Source: Nitrososphaeraceae archaeon
GTDB lineage: Archaea; Thermoproteota; Nitrososphaeria; Nitrososphaerales; Nitrososphaeraceae
DNA: 10,457 nt
Direction: 5' to 3'
NCBI GenBank assembly: GCA_025922735.1
Contig: JAICHI010000026.1
Location: forward strand, 1 to 10,457
A program made the translations under genes and the position numbers. Position 1 is the first letter of the stretch, and each line of letters begins with the position of its first letter. A model generated the notes under the pieces. That model ran no database searches. It saw only the letters and a program-made list of their open reading frames with translations, and was not told where the DNA came from. Below, one piece after another: positions 1 to 5,691 of this stretch.

Positions 1-306
1 ATCCTGATTTGAAGTCATTGCAAAGCTGACATCATCAGCTACTTCCAGGTTAGCGTTTAGGATGAATTCACTATCTCCAACGTTCTCAAGTATATCAGGA
101 TCATTTATGGTCTGAACAACATCTAGAAAGGAAGCGTTGCAGTCAATGGTAATGGTGTTTTCTGACGCTTCGTAGTCTATACATTCTCCTCCCTCTGCAG
201 TAAAGCGAAGATGATGGTGGTGGTGCTCATAGGGTATTAGGCCTGTTATAATGAAAAGAAGAATAGCAGTAGCACCAGTGATAGAATTTTTGCTAAGAAT
301 GCTCAT
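1..306 (-). CDS. Secreted or anchored protein, probable parallel beta-helix type (C-terminus cut off by window edge)
   Basis: This reading frame starts with ATG at 306 and is still open at base 1, so only the first 102 residues are visible. Residues about 8-25 are a hydrophobic stretch (ITGATAILLFIITGLIP) after one lysine at position 6, reading as a signal peptide or N-terminal membrane anchor. A run of five histidines (about residues 28-32, after YE) follows. The mature part has two cysteines (ECIDY and TIDCN), then alternating beta-type sequence containing SEFILNANLEVADDVSF. This resembles the N-terminus of thaumarchaeal secreted proteins with right-handed parallel beta-helix repeats. That family placement is from memory of the pattern and is an inference. 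A TATA-like box at 347-355 would start transcription about 20 bases ahead of the ATG. It is the last visible gene of the left minus-strand series. Confidence 0.65.
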   Translation of the reverse strand, partial: MSILSKNSITGATAILLFIITGLIPYEHHHHHLRFTAEGGECIDYEASENTITIDCNASFLDVVQTINDPDILENVGDSEFILNANLEVADDVSFAMTSNQD

Positions 307-346
307 GCGAATCTTACTTTGAGCATTACATGTAAAGTTCAAGAAC

Positions 347-355
347 TTAAATAAA
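347..355 (-). promoter_or_regulatory. TATA-like box A for the beta-helix-type gene
   Basis: On the minus strand this reads TTTATTTAA. Its centre is about 45 bases upstream of the ATG at 306, giving a short leader of roughly 20 bases if transcription starts about 26 bases downstream. It overlaps the stop codon of the preceding ORF (347-349), so the beta-helix gene probably has its own promoter. Confidence 0.45.
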
Positions 356-583
356 TCTGCTTCTTCTGCTAGAAGAAGCTACAGTCCTAAGCAAGCTTTG
401 CGGTTTTCTGTCGTGGATGGAATCTCTTACCACTTGGACTTGTGACTTATAATCTAGATATAGTTCTTGTCCACAGTCTCTACATTGAAACGTGTACATT
501 TGTCTACCAATAATGTCATGAGATGTCATGTCTTTGAACGATTTTTCATGTTCTAGGTGTCTTGACAGACGAACCAAACTCAT
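347..583 (-). CDS. Small unknown protein with one CxxC knuckle, ATGA-coupled to the upstream ORF
   Basis: A 78-residue protein when started at the ATG at 581-583. An ATG at 596-598 would add five residues. I prefer 583 because its ATGA overlaps the TGA stop of the upstream ORF (580-582), the classic sign of translational coupling. The visible motif is FQCRDCGQELY (about residues 32-42), one half of a zinc ribbon or a lone CxxC. No second cysteine pair exists, so metal binding would need a partner or a dimer. The C-terminus is basic and serine-rich (SSSRRSRFI). There is no membrane segment. I do not recognise the family. It could be a redox-active or zinc-stabilised small adaptor, but no function can be assigned. 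Reality rests mainly on the overlap geometry and the motif. Confidence 0.5.
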   Translation of the reverse strand: MSLVRLSRHLEHEKSFKDMTSHDIIGRQMYTFQCRDCGQELYLDYKSQVQVVRDSIHDRKPQSLLRTVASSSRRSRFI

Positions 584-894
584 GATGTAAAAATGCATTT
601 TGTGTGGACAGCAATGTTTTGCTGGTTGTAGGAACCTATTATCTGGTCAGCCATCAAGACCTTGCCATCATCCCTTGGTAACTCCAAGAATAAGCGTCGG
701 TAACTTGGCAGCAAGTTGCCTCCGATACTGCAAGCTTGCTTGACTTTTCTATCAGCTGATACGATGTTGGAAAAAGATTCCGCTGGCCCTCCTATCACTT
801 TTTTCTTATTCTTTTTTTCATCATAAAGTGATTGATGTTGTGCTATGATCTTTGACTCGAGGTTTCTGCTTCTGCTGTCCCACTCTATAGACAT
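580..894 (-). CDS. Unknown 104-residue soluble protein
   Basis: The ORF starts with ATG at 894 and ends in TGA at 580-582, inside the start of the next ORF. The protein is hydrophilic, with a strongly basic lysine patch around residues 27-33 (EKKNKKKV) and a mixed C-terminal half (SYRRLFLELPRDDGKVL). It has no signal peptide, membrane segment or recognisable catalytic motif. Codon choice is unremarkable and similar to neighbouring genes. The 4-base stop/start overlap with the downstream CxxC protein suggests one transcript and perhaps a shared role. No convincing TATA box is seen at the usual distance. The call as a real gene is moderate and function is unknown. Confidence 0.45.
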   Translation of the reverse strand: MSIEWDSRSRNLESKIIAQHQSLYDEKKNKKKVIGGPAESFSNIVSADRKVKQACSIGGNLLPSYRRLFLELPRDDGKVLMADQIIGSYNQQNIAVHTKCIFTS

Positions 895-996
895 TTACTG
901 GAAAAGACCCGACACATGAGGCAGGTCATATCATTTACACCGATGCATATGATTCAGCATTTTGTTCAGATGAAGCAAACGTTATTAAACAACTAG

Positions 997-1018
997 AACT
1001 GCTTTTCTAAAAGCAGTT
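997..1018 (-). terminator. Perfect 10-bp inverted repeat, possible terminator or RNA hairpin
   Basis: The two arms AACTGCTTTT and AAAAGCAGTT are exact reverse complements separated by only two bases (CT). The real RNA stem would be about 8 bp with a small loop. On the minus strand it begins 4 bases after the TAA of the small ORF at 1023-1196. That is the position of a transcription terminator or 3'-end stabiliser. Archaea usually terminate at T-runs, and only four T follow on each arm, so the role is uncertain. Confidence 0.4.
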
Positions 1019-1022
1019 TAAG

Positions 1023-1196
1023 TTATTTACGAATGCATGACGCTTTTCTATGTCTAATAGCTATGGTTAGTAGTGTAACAAAGATGAAGATATATTTTTG
1101 CTCTACAGGCCGGAAATCCCTGCCTACTGCTGAAATATACTCAAAGGTCTTCTTGCAAGATATTATTCTTGCTTGGATAGTTTTGTCGAATCTCAT
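1023..1196 (-). CDS. Doubtful 57-residue ORF with one membrane segment
   Basis: ATG at 1194-1196 to TAA at 1023-1025. The N-terminal 35 residues are basic and soluble. They are followed by a hydrophobic segment, about residues 35-47 (YIFIFVTLLTIAI), and a strongly basic tail (RHRKASCIRK), giving the charge profile of a single-pass membrane protein with a cytoplasmic C-terminus. An AT-rich TATA-like stretch around 1213-1225 lies near the distance expected for a leaderless transcript, and a perfect hairpin follows the stop. Against it are the short length, lack of a known family and an equally open frame on the other strand. I list it as a candidate only. Confidence 0.25.
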   Translation of the reverse strand: MRFDKTIQARIISCKKTFEYISAVGRDFRPVEQKYIFIFVTLLTIAIRHRKASCIRK

Positions 1197-1263
1197 CTTA
1201 CCATATGACCGTTATCATTTAGAAGCATCCAATTTCAGAAACTTTCCATAATGACATTTCAAT

Positions 1264-1278
1264 CACAAAAAATTGTGG
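1264..1278 (-). terminator. Probable trmI terminator (T-run in a small hairpin)
   Basis: On the minus strand, about 45 bases after the trmI stop, the sequence reads CCACAATTTTTTGTG. It contains a six-T run inside a 5-bp inverted repeat (CACAA/TTGTG). A T-run of this kind is a sufficient terminator for archaeal RNA polymerase. A longer imperfect pairing (AGTCGC at 1288 with GCGACT at 1320) lies between it and the stop codon. Confidence 0.4.
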
Positions 1279-1323
1279 TTTAACAGTCGCGCCATATTTG
1301 CAAATCCTGCAGCTACCTGGCGA

Positions 1324-2175
1324 CTATTGTGATATTTCTATGTTTCCAGTCTCTTCTTCTTTCTCTTCTTCTTCTTCGCTGACTGGTTGGTGAGCCGTTT
1401 CCTGAAGCTTCTCCACCTTCCTTGCGAAGACAAGATAGGTCGTATGTCCAATCATCCTCATCGATGGACGGGTCATTCCCTCTCTTGCCTCCATATTGCG
1501 GATCATAAGTTCTACACAGTCTATATCAGCGTAACCGCATTTCTTTAACTGTGCTGCAGTTTTTTCGATCTGATTCATCGTAGGACAGATAGCTACAAAT
1601 GCGCCGCCGCCTTTTAGCGTGTCATATACCTGATCGACTATAGTCCATGGATCACCAAGGTCGACGGTTGCGACATCAGCATCGCGGACATCGATGCCTT
1701 GATGTGGATCGTGCTGACGGATCGTCACGTACTTGTCCATACCGGCCTTTTCGAGGTTGCGCTTTGCTATCTCCATGAACTCAGAATTGACGTCAAAACT
1801 GTATATGTGACCCTCCGGCTTGACGATGCTTGCCATGAAGGTGGCGAGTGCTCCACTGCCGGTCCCTACCTCCAGTACCTTTGAGCCGTTTTTGAGCCCA
1901 GTTCGAGCGGCAATGTATCCTAAATCCTTTGGATAAACTATCTGTGTTTTGCGCTCTGACTTCATTATAAAATCATGTATGGTGGGCTCCATGAGGAAAA
2001 TGAGCTTTCCTTCGGTGGTCCTGACTGCCGAGCCATACTCCATGCCGATTATCGAAGAGACATCAATTATCCCAAGGTGCGTATGGAACTTTTTATCCCA
2101 TGCCACTTTGGTAAGCCACTTTTTGCGAGGAGTATGAAACAGCAGCACATAAGAGCTTTCCTCGATCTTTGTCAA
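1324..2175 (-). CDS. trmI: tRNA (adenine-N1)-methyltransferase, TrmI family
   Basis: SAM-dependent methyltransferase expected to make m1A in the T-loop of tRNAs (position 58, and 57 in many archaea) as a homotetramer in the cytoplasm. The N-terminal beta domain covers roughly residues 1-75. The Rossmann fold shows motif I VLEVGTGSGALA (100-111), an acidic residue for SAM ribose in YSFDVN (D128), and the catalytic-site segment DLGDPW (172-177), the TrmI D-x-x-x-P-W signature. The C-terminal family block MTRPSMRMIGHTTYLVFAR occupies about 234-252. Length (283) fits the family, with an added acidic tail rich in glutamate (267-275). The start is TTG: a TGA lies in frame about 40 bases upstream and no other start codon intervenes. 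A TATA-like box at 2201-2208 suits a leaderless message. It follows argS on the same strand but has its own promoter. Confidence 0.92.
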   Translation of the reverse strand: MTKIEESSYVLLFHTPRKKWLTKVAWDKKFHTHLGIIDVSSIIGMEYGSAVRTTEGKLIFLMEPTIHDFIMKSERKTQIVYPKDLGYIAARTGLKNGSKVLEVGTGSGALATFMASIVKPEGHIYSFDVNSEFMEIAKRNLEKAGMDKYVTIRQHDPHQGIDVRDADVATVDLGDPWTIVDQVYDTLKGGGAFVAICPTMNQIEKTAAQLKKCGYADIDCVELMIRNMEAREGMTRPSMRMIGHTTYLVFARKVEKLQETAHQPVSEEEEEKEEETGNIEISQ

Positions 2176-2200
2176 GGCAAGCGGATAGTTGCACGTATGG

Positions 2201-2208
2201 AATAAAAA
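2201..2208 (-). promoter_or_regulatory. TATA-like box A for trmI
   Basis: Minus-strand TTTTTATT, centred about 29 bases upstream of the TTG start at 2175. This spacing predicts transcription starting within a few bases of the start codon, supporting the TTG choice and a leaderless message. Confidence 0.5.
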
Positions 2209-2329
2209 TCAATCTAAAAGGTAGGTATATCATCGTTTGTAAGTATTCAGTAATATCTTGGCAGGCATTAAGATTGCTTTCGAAGTCTTGTAGAAGACCC
2301 TGCAAACTAACCCAAAATCAGATCCGATG

Positions 2330-2335
2330 AAAAAA
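2330..2335 (-). terminator. T6 run downstream of argS
   Basis: Six consecutive T on the minus strand (GAGTTTTTTCATC context), about 150 bases after the argS stop and upstream of the trmI promoter. It is the only T-run of that length in the gap. Assignment is by position and composition only. Confidence 0.3.
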
Positions 2336-2482
2336 CTCTCTTTTCAAAGGGATGAGATAATGATGCGTATGCATTGCCTGCTATTGGTATATGATGTGAA
2401 AGGATAAAGGTGCAACTATATATGGTTATGATAGCAAGGGCTTCAATACAGTCACAATAGTTTACCCTCTATGAAGACAGCA

Positions 2483-4408
2483 TTACATTCGATCAAGCGC
2501 AGTTATTCCAAGCACTTCAAGCGTGTTTTTCAAAGCAATACCAAAGGCTTTAACGAGGCCGAGGCGAGCCATCCTCACTTCGTTATCTTGTTCTCTTAGC
2601 ACAGGCACCTTTTCGTAAAAGAGATTGAATGCCATCGCAAGGTTGTACGCATAGCGTGCAAGCGACTTCGGACAGAGCGACTTGGCTGCATTCTCAACCA
2701 CAAGGTCGAGTTTGGCTATCTCCTTTATCAGAGCAATTTCTGACTCGTTTGTCAGCCGGTCAAATGCAAAGTCTGTTTTTCCTGCAATAATGCTTTGTTC
2801 TGACTTTTCCAATATGCGCTGGGACCTAGCATATGCATACTGCAAATAAGGTCCAGTGTCGCCTTCAAGGCTCAGTGACTCTTTGATGTCAAAGGTAATT
2901 ATCTTGTCAAGGTCTTGTTTTATCATGTTGTAGCGTATGGCGGATATCGAGATCTCGTCTGCTATCTTATTTAGCTGCTGATCCGAAAAATCAGGGTTCC
3001 TAGTCTTTACTTCCTTGTATGCCTTGGTATGGAGAGCATCAAGAACATAGTCGGCATTGACGTAAATGCCCTTCCGGCCTGACATATGCATAAACTGCCT
3101 ATCACCGATATCGATTCCAAACTCCTTGGCAGTGTCGGAGCTGAGGGTCACTGCCTCATAGCTGAGGTGGAAATATTTGTGGCTGCCGCCGACTCCAATC
3201 TTTGACAGCACCTGTGAGATTATCCTTTGGAGTCTTGACTGTCTTGAGTCAATTATCGTTATTACTCGTTGACCACCATTGAATTTTTTACCAATAGACT
3301 TACTATTGCTCCCATCAGCAAGGGTTGTAGCATAAAGCGTTGAGCCATCCCACTGCTTCGTATATTCTTGGTAGTAGAATGGATCTTCAACAAGCCCTAA
3401 CTTCCATGCAGCGTACGGGATGTCTTTTGCAATGTATGTTGCTGTGCCATCGCTCCTTACCAAGACCTTGTCCTCCTCCTCCTTTTCCTTGCCCTCTATC
3501 ACCCAGCATCCCTTGTTCTTGCCCTCTGTTTCATACTTGGCAATCCCATTGCTTTTTAACAGCTCAAAGGCCTTGCTCCACAACTTTGAACCAACAATGT
3601 GAGTTTCAAAATTCAGCAGATCATAATGCGCTTTCATGCGCCAGCATGTTTTCAACTGCTCCTGCAAGACCCGTAGTGTAATTTCCATAGCAAAGCGGGC
3701 GATCTCTGATTTGCCTTCCTCTATCTCTTTGAGTACCAGCTTGCGCTTCTCTGCAACCTGTGGATCTTTTTCATATATCTCATTTATCTTGACGTAAACC
3801 TCGTCGCCGCAGTAGTGATCAAACTTTTGATTCTTTGTTGGGGGTGCGACTGGAAAGCCTGCAAACTTGAATCCGACTACAATATCTGCTATCTGCACTC
3901 CGGAGTCGTCAATGTAATTGAGGACCGTTGTCCTATGGTTTGTTGCCCTCATGATGCGGTATAGAGTGTCGCCAATTATTACATTGCGCATGTGACCCAC
4001 ATGCAGGGCCTTATTTGGGTTAATACTCGTGTGCTCTATGACGATGTGCATGTCCTGTCCAGAGTTAGGGTACCCATAATTCTCAGGGTTTGATAGCACG
4101 TGCGATAATGTGGCCGGCGACAAGCGAGCATGGTTTGCCCTGAAGTTAATGTAGCCACCGGCAGGATCCGCCGACAGAATATAGCTGCCTTGTAAACGTG
4201 GTCTAATTGCTTCGGCCAGCTCAGTTGCTATTTTGGTAGGAGGCTTTTTTAGATGCTTGCTTAGGAGGAATGCCACATTGCATGACAGGTCGCCAAATGC
4301 GTGTTGCGGAGGCTCTGACACATCAAACTCAATTACAGGATAGCCTGCGGATGTAAGTGCGGAGGAAACAAGCTCACGCACCTCGTGGAGTAAAATTCGA
4401 AGAGTCAT
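2483..4408 (-). CDS. argS: Arginyl-tRNA synthetase
   Basis: Class I aminoacyl-tRNA synthetase charging tRNA-Arg with arginine in the cytoplasm. It has 641 residues, within the normal range. The N-terminal additional domain (about 1-100) contacts the tRNA D-loop. The catalytic core carries the HIGH-type motif HVGH (136-139), preceded by the family block SINPNKALHVGH. The ArgRS-specific RSDGTATYIAKD block is at about 318-329, and the KMSK-equivalent loop MSGRKG is at 442-447. GDTGPYLQYAYAR (516-528) begins the helical DALR anticodon-binding domain that runs to a typical C-terminus ending in LDRM. The ATG start overlaps the stop of the upstream phosphatase by four bases (ATGA), so the two are translationally coupled. 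Promoter activity is expected from the box at 5140-5147. All key motifs are intact. Confidence 0.98.
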   Translation of the reverse strand: MTLRILLHEVRELVSSALTSAGYPVIEFDVSEPPQHAFGDLSCNVAFLLSKHLKKPPTKIATELAEAIRPRLQGSYILSADPAGGYINFRANHARLSPATLSHVLSNPENYGYPNSGQDMHIVIEHTSINPNKALHVGHMRNVIIGDTLYRIMRATNHRTTVLNYIDDSGVQIADIVVGFKFAGFPVAPPTKNQKFDHYCGDEVYVKINEIYEKDPQVAEKRKLVLKEIEEGKSEIARFAMEITLRVLQEQLKTCWRMKAHYDLLNFETHIVGSKLWSKAFELLKSNGIAKYETEGKNKGCWVIEGKEKEEEDKVLVRSDGTATYIAKDIPYAAWKLGLVEDPFYYQEYTKQWDGSTLYATTLADGSNSKSIGKKFNGGQRVITIIDSRQSRLQRIISQVLSKIGVGGSHKYFHLSYEAVTLSSDTAKEFGIDIGDRQFMHMSGRKGIYVNADYVLDALHTKAYKEVKTRNPDFSDQQLNKIADEISISAIRYNMIKQDLDKIITFDIKESLSLEGDTGPYLQYAYARSQRILEKSEQSIIAGKTDFAFDRLTNESEIALIKEIAKLDLVVENAAKSLCPKSLARYAYNLAMAFNLFYEKVPVLREQDNEVRMARLGLVKAFGIALKNTLEVLGITALDRM

Positions 4409-5112
4409 GCTTTTACACCTAGGTAGTTGAATGCGACAAAATCTATTGCTTCGAGAAGGCCGGCACCTTCCCTTCCGGCTACCACATGATCAGCCTTGGT
4501 CTTAACACTTTCCTCGGCATGTTCAAGCGCAATACTACAGCCACAAATGTCGTACATCGGTACATCAGTCTCGCTATCTCCAATTGCGACAACCTGTTTG
4601 GGGTCCGCCTTGAGCACCGTGAGTGCCTCTTTAAGGCCGTATGCCTTATTGATCCCTTTTTCATTTATGTGAAAAGCGTACTTGCTATCCGAGAGGTAAA
4701 GGGGAAGGCGATACTCGTCCAGAATTTTCTGGCCCTCCTTTAGGTCAAAGGTGCGAAGCAATACTACTTCAGTCATTCTAGGAAAGACTGGCTTTATCTT
4801 CACACCGCCTATGCTTTTCTTCAGCACTTCGTAGCCTTGCATGCATTTTTCCTTGCTCGCCAAGAGCCTGTGCTCTTGTGGTGCAACTGTGATTACTCCC
4901 CCATTTTCGCCAATTGCAATTCTGGTCGTACCGCCAAAGACTGCAAGAACATATGCTTCAATAGATGACCTGCCTGTGACATAGATTACATTATAGCCCA
5001 TCTTCTCAAGATAGCGCAGCTTCGCAAGGGCTGCAATATGCACCATGCCGCCGCCGTTTTCAGTGAGGGTGCCGTCAATATCTACTGCGAAAACCTTAAT
5101 TGCTGCTGCCAA
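4405..5112 (-). CDS. HAD-family phosphoglycolate phosphatase, archaeal TA0175 type
   Basis: HAD-superfamily (Cof/IIB-like) hydrolase of 235 residues, most like the archaeal 2-phosphoglycolate phosphatases that return a DNA-repair or oxygenase by-product to glycolate. A sugar-phosphate phosphatase role cannot be excluded. Motif I is VDIDGT (10-15), with nucleophile D11 and acid/base D13. Motif II is VTGRS (45-49). The motif III lysine lies in NEKGINKAYGL (K152 or K156). Motif IV is GDSETD (178-183), holding the magnesium aspartates. The cap domain lies between motifs II and III. The start is TTG at 5112, chosen because the TATA box at 5140-5147 places the transcript start only a few bases upstream. 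Its last codons overlap argS (ATGA), so a shared message with ArgRS is expected, although no biochemical link between them is evident. Confidence 0.9.
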   Translation of the reverse strand: MAAAIKVFAVDIDGTLTENGGGMVHIAALAKLRYLEKMGYNVIYVTGRSSIEAYVLAVFGGTTRIAIGENGGVITVAPQEHRLLASKEKCMQGYEVLKKSIGGVKIKPVFPRMTEVVLLRTFDLKEGQKILDEYRLPLYLSDSKYAFHINEKGINKAYGLKEALTVLKADPKQVVAIGDSETDVPMYDICGCSIALEHAEESVKTKADHVVAGREGAGLLEAIDFVAFNYLGVKA

Positions 5113-5139
5113 GGGCGAAGTTAAAGCACAATCTAAATG

Positions 5140-5147
5140 TTATAAAA
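5140..5147 (-). promoter_or_regulatory. TATA box for the phosphatase-argS operon
   Basis: Minus-strand TTTTATAA, a near-ideal archaeal box A, centred about 31 bases from the TTG at 5112. This predicts a leader of only a few bases. No Shine-Dalgarno sequence is present ahead of the TTG, consistent with leaderless translation. Confidence 0.65.
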
Positions 5148-5170
5148 GTGTAGTGCGATATGAATTGGAG

Positions 5171-5308
5171 TTATACCCTGACCTCGATCTTTTGCCAGCT
5201 AGTGTTTAGGGCAACGATAGTCTTGGGTCTGCAAATTGCAATGGAAACAAATAGCCCTGCGAGAATTGTAGAGCCGACTATCACTGATGTTAGCTCATAC
5301 ATTAGCAT
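5171..5308 (-). CDS. Small single-pass membrane protein (45 residues), unknown
   Basis: ATG at 5306-5308, TAA at 5171-5173. Residues about 6-27 (LTSVIVGSTILAGLFVSIAI) form one clear membrane helix with almost no charge ahead of it. A basic and polar tail follows (CRPKTIVALNTSWQKIEVRV), predicting N-out/C-in topology. The strongest evidence for translation is a Shine-Dalgarno sequence GGAGGT (5318-5323) nine bases before the ATG, inside the end of the upstream small ORF. A second ATG two codons later is a possible start. It follows 5316-5447 with a 7-base gap, so the two are very likely a co-expressed pair of small membrane proteins. No known family recognised. A small subunit of a membrane complex would fit but is speculation. 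Confidence 0.65.
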   Translation of the reverse strand: MLMYELTSVIVGSTILAGLFVSIAICRPKTIVALNTSWQKIEVRV

Positions 5309-5315
5309 TTCACAC

Positions 5316-5447
5316 TTACCTCCACACGAGGGTTTTTTCTCCGCGCTTGCCGATTAGCTTTCCCATTCTCCAGGCAGCTTCCATCGCAACAAACGTAGGG
5401 GCAAATCCTAGCGCTATAAGCATTAATGAGTTAATGAAGTCTACCAC
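5316..5447 (-). CDS. Small membrane protein (43 residues), unknown, first of a pair
   Basis: GTG at 5445-5447 to TAA at 5316-5318. A TAA lies in frame three codons before the GTG, so this is the earliest possible start. The next candidate is an ATG eight codons in. The N-terminal half is hydrophobic (FINSLMLIALGFAPTFVAM, about 4-22), giving one membrane helix. The tail is strongly basic (RMGKLIGKRGEKTLVWR), predicting a cytoplasmic C-terminus. A weak AT-rich box lies at about 5469-5477, the leaderless distance, with the palindromic element at 5497-5527 just above it. The end of the gene encodes the ribosome-binding site of the second small ORF, tying the two together. No family recognised. 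Confidence 0.6.
   Translation of the reverse strand: MVDFINSLMLIALGFAPTFVAMEAAWRMGKLIGKRGEKTLVWR
5318..5323 (-). promoter_or_regulatory. Shine-Dalgarno GGAGGT for the 45-residue membrane protein
   Basis: Minus-strand GGAGGT is nine bases ahead of the ATG at 5308, overlapping the last codons of the preceding ORF. It is a full anti-16S match, used where a downstream cistron cannot be leaderless. It decides the start of the second small gene. Confidence 0.65.
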
Positions 5448-5496
5448 TTTTAGTTAGATCAAAGGTGGATTAATTCTAATTCTACTTGATCCGGCT

Positions 5497-5527
5497 TGTG
5501 ATATATCACATGATAAAGTATGTGATA
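5497..5527. promoter_or_regulatory. Operator-like element: 14-bp palindrome plus a third half-site
   Basis: TGTGATATATCACA (5497-5510) is a perfect 14-bp palindrome. Its half-site TGTGATA recurs in direct orientation at 5521-5527. The unit TATCACAT (5504-5511) and ATGTGATA (5520-5527) form a second inverted repeat with an 8-base spacer. The cluster sits about 50-80 bases upstream of the GTG at 5447, just above the expected TATA position. That is where an activator or a repressor of the small-membrane-protein pair would bind. Confidence 0.45.
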
Positions 5528-5691
5528 AGAACTACAACTGATCAATCATATGCGATTTTAAAAAACTAGATTGTCAGCTACACAAAGTGTGGCTATCAGA
5601 AGACAGACAAGAGGAAATATGGCCAAGAAAATGGATAAAAATAGTGCAAATCAATCTTCGCAAACTTAAAGTAAAGGTATGTAATAGGCAG

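Larger units (their letters stand above)
895..1323. other. Gene-poor stretch with a strong hairpin and a doubtful small ORF
   Basis: Between the ORF starting at 894 and the stop of trmI lie about 430 bases without a confident gene. They hold a 57-codon minus-strand ORF (1023-1196), a 10-bp perfect hairpin (997-1018) and a probable trmI terminator (1264-1278). A plus-strand frame at 1033-1251 is also open. Only one strand can be coding here, and the minus frame is favoured by the hairpin just behind its stop. Confidence 0.6.
2176..2482. other. Intergenic region between argS and trmI
   Basis: About 307 bases without a supportable gene. It carries the trmI box A (2201-2208) and a six-T run on the minus strand (2330-2335) that could end the argS transcript. 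Frames that are open here are short or continue antisense or frame-shifted into trmI. I found no tRNA fold and no complete C/D-box pair. Confidence 0.6.

Noticed and set aside
1033..1251. 72-codon plus-strand ORF
   Set aside because: No family, no ribosome-binding site, and it opposes a minus-strand frame that has a hairpin directly behind its stop.
2093..2305. 70-codon minus-strand ORF overlapping the trmI start
   Set aside because: It is out of frame with trmI and spans its promoter. The TATA box and in-frame stop favour trmI at 2175.
3340..3681. 113-codon plus-strand ORF inside argS
   Set aside because: Antisense shadow of a strongly conserved argS region. The proline/cysteine-rich product has no plausible fold.
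5160..5357. 65-codon plus-strand ORF
   Set aside because: It lies antisense to the two small membrane ORFs, which have membrane-helix composition and a Shine-Dalgarno on the minus strand.
5619..5669. 16-codon plus-strand mini-ORF (MAKKMDKNSANQ...) with GAGGAA upstream
   Set aside because: Too short to separate from chance. The ribosome-binding match is partial and it sits between minus-strand genes.
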